Source: Nocardia brasiliensis ATCC 700358 (GTDB lineage: Bacteria > Actinomycetota > Actinomycetes > Mycobacteriales > Mycobacteriaceae). Taken from it: a stretch of DNA of 64,000 bases. The notes beneath the pieces are model-generated. The model saw nothing but the letters and a program-made list of their open reading frames with translations, was not told the origin of the DNA and ran no database searches. The position numbers and the translations under genes were made by a program. This document shows, one piece after another, positions 16,755-25,053 of the stretch. The DNA is taken from contig NC_018681.1 of assembly GCF_000250675.2 (NCBI RefSeq), positions 6,448,001 to 6,512,000 on the forward strand. The letters are read 5' to 3'. Position 1 is the stretch's first letter. Every line of letters begins with the position of its first letter.

Positions 16755-17387
16755 TTACTTCATTCGGTCGGGGTCGAAGTGCGCCGTGAGTTCCTGGCCG
16801 TAGTAATCGATGATGCGGATCGTGCCGTCTCCCGTAAAGGACACGCGCTTCGGGCATGGCTGACTTTCGGGTGCCTCCCACACATCGGTCTGCCTGCTGA
16901 ACAGGCCGAGACGCTCCCGCACCCGGACACCACAGATCGTGTCGATCATGGCGCTTGCGCGATATGTGACGGCCTCGTGGCGACCGTCGGGGCTCACCGC
17001 GACGACTGGGGGCGTGCGGTCGCTCGGACTCATATACGGCCGCAACAGCAACGACAACATCATCAGCGGCAGGAGGGGCAGCACCGACAGCGCCAGGACG
17101 ATGGCGGGCACGAGCCTGTCCCAGGTGCGCCGCCAACCCATCCTCGATGCAAAGAAGACCAGCACCGCCGTCGCGATCCAGCACACAGGCACAGCCCACG
17201 CGGGGAACTCCTGAAACCGATAGAAGCGATCCGACAGGTAGGCCACAGGCACTGCCGCGACGTCGACAATCAACAGCGCAGCGACCGATAGCAGCCAAAT
17301 GATCCGTCGTCGGCGCGGCACCCTATCCCGTGCCTGCCCTTGCCCATTCGGCGTAGGAATCGTCTCGTCGGTCGCCTGCTCTGCCAA
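16755..17387 (-). CDS. Membrane protein of unknown function
   Basis: A 210-residue protein. A basic N-terminus (RDRVPRRRR) precedes three hydrophobic helices (about 28-48, 63-80 and 90-112). A soluble C-terminal region follows, with VVAVSPDGRHEAVTYR and TGDGTIRIIDYYGQEL, a beta-rich part that probably faces outside. Two cysteines in that part (CGVRVRERL and SQPCPKR) could form a disulfide. No family recognised. Spacing to neighbours suggests a single-gene unit; its 3' end approaches the DJ-1-like remnant. Confidence 0.6.
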   Translation of the reverse strand: MAEQATDETIPTPNGQGQARDRVPRRRRIIWLLSVAALLIVDVAAVPVAYLSDRFYRFQEFPAWAVPVCWIATAVLVFFASRMGWRRTWDRLVPAIVLALSVLPLLPLMMLSLLLRPYMSPSDRTPPVVAVSPDGRHEAVTYRASAMIDTICGVRVRERLGLFSRQTDVWEAPESQPCPKRVSFTGDGTIRIIDYYGQELTAHFDPDRMK

Positions 17388-17596
17388 CGGTCAGCCTAAC
17401 TCGTTCAATCGGTGTTCGGCTCCGGCGACCGAAATCACTGCCAGTCTATCGACGTCGTCCGCCGAGCCCGATCTCGTTGAGACGTCACCTATTTCGCAAT
17501 ATCGACGGGGCGGGAGGTTTGGATGTTGCGGTTCGGGCAATGCCCGAATCGTCCGATGTCGGCCCGCAGTTGCGGTTTTGCCATGGTGTGGTGGTG

Positions 17597-18421
17597 ATGA
17601 GGAACTCGAATCAGGTCCATCACGCGGTGGCCGGGAGTGCGCCGTTCCGGTTGGCGGTGCGGGTGGGATTGGTGGCGTATGGCGTAGTCCATCTCCTTGT
17701 GGCCTGGGTCTGCGTTCAGGTCGCGCTCGGTGACCTCGACGGCGGCGGCGTCGGGAAAGCGGACAAGACCGGCGCGTTGCAGCACTTCGCGGAGTACCGA
17801 GGCGGCGGGTTCGTGCTCTGGCTCATCGCCGGCGGGATCGGCTTCGCCGTGCTGTGGCAGTTGCTGGAGACCTTCGCAGGCGCACGGGACAGCCCGAAGG
17901 AGACGCTGCTTCGCGTGATGAACTTCGGCGAGGCAGTCCTTTTCGGTTACCTCGCCTACAGCGCGGCCAAGCTGGCGAACGGGTCGCCGGCCTCGTCGAT
18001 GGACGAGGCGCAACTCGGTCTCATCGGCAGCCTGCTCAGCCGCGAGTGGGGCAAGCCGGTCGTGATCGTCATCGGGCTCGCCATCGTTGTCGCGGGCCTG
18101 TTCGTCGCCCGCCACGGTTGGGCGAAGCGGTTCCATGCGGAGCAGGACTTCGGCAAGGTGAGCCGGTCGATGGAACGGATCGTGATCCGGCTCGGGCAAG
18201 TCGGCTACGCGGCGCTCGGTGGGGTGTACGCCGGCGCCGGCGTACTCGTCGTCGTGGCCGCCGTGCAGAGCCAGCCGCAGAAGGCGACCGGGCTGGACGT
18301 GGCGCTCAAGACCCTGGCGGCCCAGCCGTACGGCACCGTGCTGCTGCTCATCGTCGCGGTCGGCCTGGCCACGTTCGCGATCTTCACCTTTTTCGACGCC
18401 CGGTTCCACGAGATCCAGTAG
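17597..18421 (+). CDS. DUF1206 six-TM membrane protein
   Basis: A 274-residue integral membrane protein built of three repeats of a two-helix unit, seen at VRVGLVAYGVVHLLVAWVCV, MNFGEAVLFGYLAYSAAKL and IRLGQVGYAALGGVYAGAGV, each followed by a second hydrophobic helix. Glycine/tyrosine motifs such as RxGxxxYG recur at the start of each unit, the hallmark of DUF1206. The function of the family is not known to me. ATG 17597 is chosen because the preceding open frame to 17477 is not hydrophobic; a GTG directly before it is an alternative. Confidence 0.8.
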   Translation: MRNSNQVHHAVAGSAPFRLAVRVGLVAYGVVHLLVAWVCVQVALGDLDGGGVGKADKTGALQHFAEYRGGGFVLWLIAGGIGFAVLWQLLETFAGARDSPKETLLRVMNFGEAVLFGYLAYSAAKLANGSPASSMDEAQLGLIGSLLSREWGKPVVIVIGLAIVVAGLFVARHGWAKRFHAEQDFGKVSRSMERIVIRLGQVGYAALGGVYAGAGVLVVVAAVQSQPQKATGLDVALKTLAAQPYGTVLLLIVAVGLATFAIFTFFDARFHEIQ

Positions 18422-18833
18422 TTTCGCCTGCCACCCTGATGTCGGCTGGTGCTCGGCGTTGGCGGTGTCGGCGCGCACGCCGAACTGCGACGGTGCGGTC
18501 TCCCGGCCGCCGCTATCGCCCGGCGGCGTGCCGTGGCGGTGCAAGCATACGAAAACGCCGCGGGGCCGCATGTTTCGTCACCGATGGTGGTTACCTGGAA
18601 CCCAGCGGCCAGCGTTGGCCGGAGTCGGCGGAGGCCACACGCAGCAGGCCGAACTGCGCGCGGCAACCAGGGCCGGCTGAGCCGGATTCGCCTGCCGCAC
18701 AGAGCATTGCCTTCCGCGCACCTATTCGCCGATGACGCAGCGCGCCGATACGTGCGCAGCAACGATGCATCGGGGTCAGATCGCACGAACGGCGCACCTT
18801 GATCGAACGGGATGCGCCGTTCGTTGCGCGGAC
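18422..18833. other. Intergenic region between convergent genes
   Basis: About 410 bp with no supportable gene. It holds a stem-loop at 18782-18828 beside the stop of the secreted-protein gene. Short frames here have no recognisable domain. Confidence 0.5.
18782..18828 (-). terminator. Candidate terminator of the small secreted protein gene
   Basis: Arms CGCACGAACGGCGCA (18782-18796) and TGCGCCGTTCGTTGCG (18813-18828) pair with a single bulge around a 16-nt loop. It begins 5 bp past the stop codon of the minus-strand gene at 18834. Confidence 0.6.
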
Positions 18834-19085
18834 TCAGTAGTTGGAGATCCAGAGGTCGTACCGTCCGTTGCCGTCGTTGCGCGCGACGCACTCGCCCGGC
18901 TTCCCCCACTCGTCCTTGTTCTTGAGGCAGTACGACAGGTTGACGTTCGACCCGGAGGGCACGCACACCCAGTTCCAGTGCGGCGCGTTCGACGCGCAAC
19001 CGTTCTGCGCACTCGCCTGTCCGCCCAGCACGACCGCAGACGCAGCGATCGCCATCGCGGCGGCGGCCCCGATTCGAGTGATCAT
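18834..19085 (-). CDS. Small secreted cysteine-containing protein
   Basis: An 83-residue protein with a Sec signal peptide: ITR, then the hydrophobic stretch GAAAAMAIAASAVVLGG, with a likely cut after QASA (about residue 26). The mature part of about 57 residues has four cysteines (in NGCASN, WVCVPSG, SYCLKN and GECVARN), suggesting two disulfides, and many aromatic residues (HWNWV, YDLWISNY). It is not a family I recognise. The ribosome site GGGGAGGAC lies 6 bp before ATG 19085, which rules out the longer frame. Possibly a small exported cell-wall or signalling protein; function unknown. Confidence 0.7.
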   Translation of the reverse strand: MITRIGAAAAMAIAASAVVLGGQASAQNGCASNAPHWNWVCVPSGSNVNLSYCLKNKDEWGKPGECVARNDGNGRYDLWISNY

Positions 19086-19835
19086 GAATGTCCTCCCCAG
19101 GTGAAATCCGTTGGATGACAACACGTTATCGTCTGCATCACGGTGAAACACGGGGGCTCATCAATGAGGGCACGAAGTTGGCAGCACGTCACCGCTGCCA
19201 GAGCGCGCCCCGCGAGCAGAACGTCACGAAGTTGGCAGCACGGCCCGGCAACGCAGCACCCACGCGCAGTACGTCATCGCCGAACGGCACATCGCGCCGG
19301 ACCCATCAGGGTCGACCAGGCGACTCACGCCTTGGTCAACCGATCACCAGGTACTGGTGGCGGCATCGGCCAAGCGAGAGACCCCCGCCACCATTACCTG
19401 GTGATCAACCGTCCAGCTGGAGCTGAGCACACGAGAGCACGACCGCCGGCTTCGGCCGAGCCGCGGCGGCGGTCGCATCTGCCGGGACCGAGGTCGCGTC
19501 GGTTCCGCGCGGGGAATGGGTGACACTTTCGAGCGATCACCGCGGACAACCCATCACTCCACGAAGCAGATCACCCCGAGCAGCACACGTACCTTGCACA
19601 GTGCACCCGACCACTACGACTCGCGCGGCGCGACGGCGGCGCGGCCGCCGCCGTGCTGGTCGCGCGCTCGCGCTCAGCCACGCCCGCGCTGGTGCTGCGG
19701 CATCTGCTCGCCGGCCGCGGTGGTGCTCGCGGTCGGCGCCGCGACATTGTGGCTGCTGCGCAAGCCGCGTGCCGGACGCTTGCGTCGGCCGATTACCGCG
19801 AATCAGATCGCCTTCTCGATGCCGACCGCGAAACC
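19086..19835. other. Intergenic region with direct repeats and a palindrome
   Basis: About 750 bp without a gene I can support. An 18-bp direct repeat CACGAAGTTGGCAGCACG occurs at 19171 and 19225. A 65-bp palindrome lies at 19342-19406. The remaining frames are low-quality and probably non-coding. Confidence 0.6.
19342..19406. repeat. GATCACCAGGTA palindrome, copy 1
   Basis: Left arm GATCACCAGGTACTGGTGGC then GG (19342-19363) pairs with right arm CCGCCACCATTACCTGGTG then ATC (19385-19406), with one A-T to C difference in the centre. A near-identical hairpin lies at 29779-29842 and a decayed copy at 29583-29643. Confidence 0.8.
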
Positions 19836-20303
19836 TCAGACGCCGGTACTCACCGGCGTCGGCTCGGCGGACGCTTTCGCCGATCGCCGATCGGTCAGTG
19901 CGCGCCCGATCCCGACGCCGATCAGGGCGGGGATGAAGACCAGGAGGACGATGAATGCCGCGCCCGCGGTGAGTTCGAAGAGCAGACCGTTGTCGCCGAG
20001 GTCGAACTTCGGCAGCCAGTCGAGGATCCAGGCGCCCAGGCCGCTGCCGAGGCCGGCCGCGACCGCGGCCTTCAACCACAGCAGGGTCAGGTCGGTGCCG
20101 GTCTCGGGGTTGGGGTTGGCCGTGCGGTCTTTGCGTCCGTCCAGGAAACCCCAGTACACGATGACCGCCAGCAGAACGATCAGGCAGAGCGCCCGCATCC
20201 AGACCCCGTGGGTCGGCCAGTACACCATCGCGAACCCGAGCACCGCGCGCAGGAAGACGACCAGCGCGCCGAGCACGATCGCCCGCAACACCCAAGCATT
20301 CAT
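19836..20303 (-). CDS. Four-TM B-4DMT-like membrane protein
   Basis: A 155-residue protein with four hydrophobic helices (about residues 5-25, 33-52, 78-96 and 107-130). The pattern MNAWVLRAIVLGALVVFLR at the start and VYWPTHGVWMR match the actinobacterial proteins labelled B-4DMT family transporter, from memory. Substrate unknown. ATG 20303 is preferred to the upstream starts because the family begins MNAW. The gene lies downstream of the ECF sigma operon on the same strand, 48 bp from its stop. Confidence 0.7.
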   Translation of the reverse strand: MNAWVLRAIVLGALVVFLRAVLGFAMVYWPTHGVWMRALCLIVLLAVIVYWGFLDGRKDRTANPNPETGTDLTLLWLKAAVAAGLGSGLGAWILDWLPKFDLGDNGLLFELTAGAAFIVLLVFIPALIGVGIGRALTDRRSAKASAEPTPVSTGV

Positions 20304-20351
20304 GCGCACCACCATAACCCCGCGCCCCACCGAACCAAACTAGAACCGGTA

Positions 20352-21614
20352 TCAGTTTTCTGGCCGGTCGGTCCCGCCTTCCGCACCGAGGCGGCGCATC
20401 CGGTCGTTGAGGTAGCGCTGTTCGGGCACGCTGACGGTCAGTCGTGCCGCCTGCCGATAGCTCTCGAGAGCCGCGAGCTCGTCGCCGCTCATTTCGAGCA
20501 GGTGCGCGCGCACGGCGTGGGTCCGATGGTGACGGCGCATGGCCGGATCGTCGAGCAACGGCGCGATCAGCGCCAGGCCCCGGTCCGGGCCGAAAGCCAT
20601 GCCGACGGCCACCGCGCGGTTCAGCGTGACGATCGAACTCGGCGCGACCTGGTCGAGCATGGCGTAAAGGATGCTGATCTGCCGCCAGTCGGTGCTCGCC
20701 CAGGTCGGCGCCTCCGCGTGCACCGCGGCGATCGCGGCCTGCAACTGGAACCGCCCGACGTGACCGCGCGGCAGCACCCGCTCCAAAATGCCGACCCCTT
20801 CCGCGATCAAGGCCCGGTCCCAGCGGGAACGGTCCTGCTCGGCGAGCGGCACCAGATTGCCGTGGTCGGTCCGGGCCGCTACCCGCGCATGCGTGAGCAG
20901 CATCAACGCGAGCGCCCCCGCGACCTCGTCGTGTTCCGGAATGGCGGCGTGCAGTTGCCGGGTGAGGCGAATCGCCTCGTCGGTCAGGCTCGAATCCACC
21001 AGTGCGCCACCGGCCGAACGCGTATGCCCCTCGGTGAACAGCAGGTGGCACACGTCCAGCACGGATGCGATGCGCGCGGGCAGCTCCGCCGTGCCGGGCA
21101 GTTCGAACACCGCGCCGGCTCCCCGCAGGGTGGACCGTGCTCGCGAGAGCCGTTGCGCCATGGTGCGTTCCGGCACCAGGTAGGCGGCCGCGAGCTGACC
21201 GGTGCCGAGGCCGCACACGGCGTGCAAGGTCAACGCGACCTGCGAGGGTCTGCTCAGGCTCGGATGGCAGCAGAGCAGCAACAACCGCATCGTGTCGTCC
21301 TCGTCGCCGATCCGCCCCTGATCGGCCGACGGCACGACGTGCGCGTCGCCCGGCTGCGCGACGGCCACCGCCGTTTCCCGCCCCGCCCGCGCCTGGTCCG
21401 CCCGCACCCGATCGATCAACCGCCGGGACGCGACCCGGATCAGCCAGCCGCGCGGATGGTCCGGCACACCGTCGCGTTCCCACTGCACCGCGGCCGCCTC
21501 GGCCGCCTCCTGGGCGGCGTCTTCGCAGTCGCCGAGATCACCGTGCCTGCGCAGCAGAGCGGCGAGGACGTACGGCGACTCGCGCCGCCACACGTCCGCC
21601 ACCCGCACGCTCAT
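20352..21614 (-). CDS. ECF sigma factor with C-terminal extension (ECF42-like)
   Basis: A 420-residue protein. The N-terminal half has the sigma-70 region 2 helix set (YVLAALLRRHGDLGDCEDAAQEA, then HPRGWLIRVASRRLIDRVRADQA) and a region 4 (LTLHAVCGLGTGQLAAAYLVPERTMAQRLSRARSTLR). A C-terminal extension of about 200 helical residues follows (LPGTAELPARIASVLDVCHLLFTEGH), typical of the ECF group whose members are paired with DGPF/YCII proteins instead of an anti-sigma factor. The gene overlaps the upstream DGPF gene in ATGA, so the two are co-translated. Target promoters are unknown. Confidence 0.9.
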   Translation of the reverse strand: MSVRVADVWRRESPYVLAALLRRHGDLGDCEDAAQEAAEAAAVQWERDGVPDHPRGWLIRVASRRLIDRVRADQARAGRETAVAVAQPGDAHVVPSADQGRIGDEDDTMRLLLLCCHPSLSRPSQVALTLHAVCGLGTGQLAAAYLVPERTMAQRLSRARSTLRGAGAVFELPGTAELPARIASVLDVCHLLFTEGHTRSAGGALVDSSLTDEAIRLTRQLHAAIPEHDEVAGALALMLLTHARVAARTDHGNLVPLAEQDRSRWDRALIAEGVGILERVLPRGHVGRFQLQAAIAAVHAEAPTWASTDWRQISILYAMLDQVAPSSIVTLNRAVAVGMAFGPDRGLALIAPLLDDPAMRRHHRTHAVRAHLLEMSGDELAALESYRQAARLTVSVPEQRYLNDRMRRLGAEGGTDRPEN

Positions 21615-22003
21615 TCGGTGTCGCTGCCCGGCCACATCATGGGTCGCAATTCGATCGTTTCACCCGGACCGGCGAACTGCGCGGCGATCTCCTCCGCGCG
21701 CGCCTGACTCTCCACGTCGATCAGGAAGAACCCGGCGAGGTGCTCTTTGGCTTCCGAGTACGGTCCGTCGGTGGCCAGCGGCGCCCCGTCACCCCACCGG
21801 TACAACCGCGACGACTCGGGCGCACCCAGCGCCTCCCCGCCGATCAGTTCCCCCTTCTCCTGCATCTCGCCGAGCAACTTCTCGAAGTCCGAACCCCACC
21901 GGTCCCGCTCCTGTTGCGTCATCGACTGATACTCGGGCAGGTAGTCACTCGTCGGATGCCCCCACGGCTGCGGGTTGGAGTGAATCATCACCACGTACTT
22001 CAT
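21611..22003 (-). CDS. DGPF/YCII-domain protein paired with the ECF sigma factor
   Basis: A 130-residue YCII-fold protein: KYVVMIHSNP opens the fold, TDGPYSEAKEHLAGFFLIDVES contains the DGPF-like motif (DGPYSE) and RAEEIAAQF follows. DGPF proteins are the conserved genetic partners of ECF42-type sigma factors and probably modulate them, but the mechanism is unclear. Its stop overlaps the sigma ATG at 21614. ATG 22003 gives the normal N-terminus; the longer frame to 22780 is the shadow of aroE. Confidence 0.85.
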   Translation of the reverse strand: MKYVVMIHSNPQPWGHPTSDYLPEYQSMTQQERDRWGSDFEKLLGEMQEKGELIGGEALGAPESSRLYRWGDGAPLATDGPYSEAKEHLAGFFLIDVESQARAEEIAAQFAGPGETIELRPMMWPGSDTE

Positions 22004-22092
22004 CACGACTCCTTCGACATCACGGATGCGTCCCGCTGACCCATCCTCACTCCGAACGTCGGAGCCGAGAGCGTGCTGTCTACATGGTGCCG

Positions 22093-22899
22093 CTAGGCCA
22101 ATGCCGCGGCCATCTCCGCGCGCGGCGCCGGACGGCCGGTGAACTGCTCGACCTGCCCATAGGCCTGGTTCAGCAGCATCTGCAATCCGCTGACCACCGT
22201 GTGCCCGGCCCGGGTCACCGCCTCGGCGAGGGGCGTCGGCCACGGGTTGTAGATCGCGTCGAGCACCACGGGCGCGGTCGCGACCGCTTCGGCCACCTGG
22301 GCGGCGGCTTCGGCCGGAATCGTGCTCACCACGACGCCCGCGCGCTCGCACAGGCCGGCGAGGGCCGCGGGATCGAACGCGGTCACCGCCGCGTTCATGC
22401 CGAGCCGTTCCGCGAGATCCAGTGCGCTGCTTGCCCGTCCGGCGTCGCGAGCGATCACCGTGACGGTCTTCGCGCCGAGTTCGGACAACGCGAGCAGCGC
22501 GGGCCGCGCGGTGCCACCGGCCCCGAGCACCACCGCCTCGTCCAGGTCGACCACCCCGCCCCCGCGCAACGCGCCGAGCACGCCGTCCACATCGGTGCAG
22601 TCGGCCAGCCAACCGCCGTCCCGCCGGACGAGCGTGTTGGCCGATCCGACCAGCACCGCCCGCTCGGTGCGCTCGTCGGCCCGCGCGAGCGCGGCCTCCT
22701 TGCCCGGCATGGTCACCGACAGCCCGACCCATTCGGGGCCGAGCCCGTCGACCAGTCCGGGCAGCTGCTCGGCCGTGCACTCGATGCGCTCGTAACTCCA
22801 GTCGAGTCCGAGCGCGCGGTACGCGGCCAGGTGCAGTTGCGGCGAGCGGGAATGCGCGATGGGCTTGCCGAGCACCGCCGCTTTGCGTTCAGCGGCCAC
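22093..22899 (-). CDS. aroE: Shikimate dehydrogenase
   Basis: A 268-residue enzyme reducing 3-dehydroshikimate. The N-terminal shikimate-binding motif AAVLGKPIAHSRSPQLH is complete; GLSVTMPGKEAAL carries the catalytic lysine (normally NVTxPxK; here SVTMPGK). NAD(P)-binding GAGGTARPALLAL and the C-terminal GLQMLLNQA are also present. It overlaps the mltG stop by 11 bp and is the last gene of the alaS-ruvX-mltG-aroE run. It acts one step before aroK, which is in a separate operon about 10 kb away. Confidence 0.95.
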   Translation of the reverse strand: MAAERKAAVLGKPIAHSRSPQLHLAAYRALGLDWSYERIECTAEQLPGLVDGLGPEWVGLSVTMPGKEAALARADERTERAVLVGSANTLVRRDGGWLADCTDVDGVLGALRGGGVVDLDEAVVLGAGGTARPALLALSELGAKTVTVIARDAGRASSALDLAERLGMNAAVTAFDPAALAGLCERAGVVVSTIPAEAAAQVAEAVATAPVVLDAIYNPWPTPLAEAVTRAGHTVVSGLQMLLNQAYGQVEQFTGRPAPRAEMAAALA

Positions 22900-24436
22900 T
22901 GTCGAGGATTCCGCTCGCCTGGGCCTGCTGGATGTAGCGCTGGTGCTGCTTGTAGTCGTCGGTGAACAGGGTGGTGCCCTGCTTGTCGACGGTCACGAAG
23001 TACAGCCACGGACCCACTTCCGGATTCTCCATGGCGCGCAACGCGTTCAGCGAGGGCGCCGAGATCGGCGTCGCGGGCAGACCGGTCTTAGCGTAGGTGT
23101 TCCACGGGGTTTCCGCGGCCCGGTCGGCGTCGGTGGTCTGCACCTCGGTGCGGTCCAGCGCGTAGTTCACCGTCGAGTCGAACTGCAGCATCTGCGGCAC
23201 CCGGAGCCGGTTCACGATCACCCGCGCGACCTTGCCCATGTCCTGCGGCTTGGCCTCGCGTTCGACGAGCGACGCGGCGATCAGCGTCTGGTACGGCGTC
23301 AGCTTGGTCTCCCCGCCGGACTGCAGCAGGCCGGTGGATTCGTAGCTCTTGGCGCTCGCGGTGACGACCTGGCGGATCATCTGCTCCGGTGTGCCACTCG
23401 GATCGAAATCCAGTGTGCCCGCGGCGATCAAACCCTCCAGCTGCCTGGTGCGATCCGGGCAGTCCTTGACGCCCTGCGCGGCCCAGGACGGCACACCGAG
23501 CGCGGCCAGGTCGACGCCCGAGCCCGCGGCCTCGAGTTGTTCGTAGGTCGCGCACTTCTGGTTCGGACCGATGCCGATGCAGCTGGCCTCGGCCATCATC
23601 CGGTAGATGCCGTCGGTGCGCCGGTTGGTGCCGACCTCGAACTGGTCGTGTAGCAGCCGTCCCTCGGGGATGACCAGGTTCCCGACCCGGGCCTGCTTAC
23701 CGACCAGCGCCGCGACCGCCTGCACGGCCGGGCTGCGCGTCGGGATCGCGTAGTAGCCCGGCTGCACCGACTGCATGTTCGAATTGCGCACGGCCGCTTC
23801 GATGAACGCGCCGGTGCTCGCGACGATGCCTTTCTCTTTCATGCTCGCCGCGATCTGCTGTGAGGTGTCGCCGTCGTGCACCTGCACCACGGCGATCGGA
23901 CCCACCGGCCCGGCGAAATCCTCGGGCGGGCCGAGCTTTTCGATCAGTTTCATGCCCGCGAACACCGCGGCGCCCGCGAACAGCACCACGAAGACGCCGG
24001 CCACCAGCCACATCGTCCGCCTGCGCCGCTTGCGCTCCTGCGCTTTACGCGAGGCCGCGCGGGAGCGCTTGCCGCGCTGCGCGCCGCGCGAGCGGCGGGG
24101 GCTCTCTTCCGCCTCGTCGTCGTCCTCGTGCCGGGCCGCTTCCCGGCGACCGGCGCGCGTACGCTGGCCGGCCCGGCGCTCCGCGTCGGCACGAGGCCGC
24201 GCGCGGGGGCGCGGGGCGGGCTCGGGCGGGTCCATGTCGTCGGTGTAGCGCGGGATGACGGTGGTGTCGTCCTCGTAGTCGTCCCAGTCGTCCTGCTCTC
24301 GACCGACCACCCGGTTCGTTCTGGCGTGCGTGTCTCTGCTGTTCTGCCCACCCCAGGCTCGGTCGTCCCGCCGGTAACGCCGATCAGCTTCGCGCTGTCG
24401 GTACCGTTCCTCGGCCCGCGCCCATCGATCCGTCAT
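22889..24436 (-). CDS. mltG: Endolytic peptidoglycan transglycosylase MltG
   Basis: A 515-residue single-pass membrane protein. Residues 1-140 are a charged, disordered cytoplasmic region with many Arg, Asp and Glu. One helix (about 141-164, WLVAGVFVVLFAGAAVFAG) precedes the extracellular YceG domain. The catalytic Glu lies in AASLVEREA, and conserved YQTLIAASL and DSTVNYAL patterns flank it. MltG cuts nascent glycan strands and sets their length. The ATG overlaps the ruvX stop (ATGA). The long cytoplasmic N-terminus is common in actinobacterial homologues. Confidence 0.93.
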   Translation of the reverse strand: MTDRWARAEERYRQREADRRYRRDDRAWGGQNSRDTHARTNRVVGREQDDWDDYEDDTTVIPRYTDDMDPPEPAPRPRARPRADAERRAGQRTRAGRREAARHEDDDEAEESPRRSRGAQRGKRSRAASRKAQERKRRRRTMWLVAGVFVVLFAGAAVFAGMKLIEKLGPPEDFAGPVGPIAVVQVHDGDTSQQIAASMKEKGIVASTGAFIEAAVRNSNMQSVQPGYYAIPTRSPAVQAVAALVGKQARVGNLVIPEGRLLHDQFEVGTNRRTDGIYRMMAEASCIGIGPNQKCATYEQLEAAGSGVDLAALGVPSWAAQGVKDCPDRTRQLEGLIAAGTLDFDPSGTPEQMIRQVVTASAKSYESTGLLQSGGETKLTPYQTLIAASLVEREAKPQDMGKVARVIVNRLRVPQMLQFDSTVNYALDRTEVQTTDADRAAETPWNTYAKTGLPATPISAPSLNALRAMENPEVGPWLYFVTVDKQGTTLFTDDYKQHQRYIQQAQASGILDSGR

Positions 24437-25053
24437 GCATCGTCCTCCGACGACGCAGGAGCGGACCCTGCGGCGCGCCCGACAGCCTCAGGACGCACCG
24501 CTTCACCCGACCTCAACACCGCACTCCGTTCGTCCAACCATCCTTGCAGGATCGAGACGGCCGCCGCCTGATCGATCACCTGCCGCTGGCCACGCGCGCG
24601 AACTCCACTGTCCCGCAATGCACGTGCAGCTGACACCGTAGTCAAACGTTCGTCGGAAAGCCGTATAGGCACCGGCGACACGGCGGCCCGCAATTGCTCC
24701 GCGAATGCGGTGGCAATGGTAGCGGCACTGCCTTTCTCCCCGCGCAATGTTCGCGGGAGCCCGACGATCACCTCGACGGCCTCGTACTCCCGCACAATTT
24801 CAGCAATTCTGGAAATATCGCTTCCGGGCCCGCCGTGTTTGCCACCGCGCGCGTTCGGCTTGGCGCGCGGCACGGTCTCCACCGGCGTGGCGAGGATGCC
24901 GTCCGGGTCGCTGGAGGCGACACCGATGCGGACGCTGCCGACATCGATGGCGATTCGCCGGCCGCGCCCGGGATCGGTGTCCGGATGGGGCCGGTCGGCG
25001 TCGGTGCCCGCCGCCCGGCCTTCTCCTGCGGAATCGCTCGGCGATGCCATCAC
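24433..25053 (-). CDS. ruvX: RuvX/YqgF RNase H-like nuclease
   Basis: A 206-residue protein with a short disordered N-terminus. The YqgF fold begins at GRRIAIDVGSVRIGVASSDP, where the first acidic residue sits. VEVIVGLPRTLRGEKGSAA and LSDERLTTVSAARAL provide the remaining conserved motifs, and QVIDQAAAVSILQGWLDER ends the domain. Roles include resolvase-like activity and 16S rRNA 5' processing (family knowledge). Two adjacent starts, GTG 25053 and ATG 25050, overlap the alaS stop; either is possible. Its own stop overlaps the mltG ATG. Confidence 0.92.
   Translation of the reverse strand: MMASPSDSAGEGRAAGTDADRPHPDTDPGRGRRIAIDVGSVRIGVASSDPDGILATPVETVPRAKPNARGGKHGGPGSDISRIAEIVREYEAVEVIVGLPRTLRGEKGSAATIATAFAEQLRAAVSPVPIRLSDERLTTVSAARALRDSGVRARGQRQVIDQAAAVSILQGWLDERSAVLRSGEAVRPEAVGRAAGSAPASSEDDA

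Noticed and set aside
19537..21483. 648-codon minus-strand frame across the B-4DMT and sigma genes
   Set aside because: It is out of frame with both; the in-frame genes have family motifs and proper overlaps.
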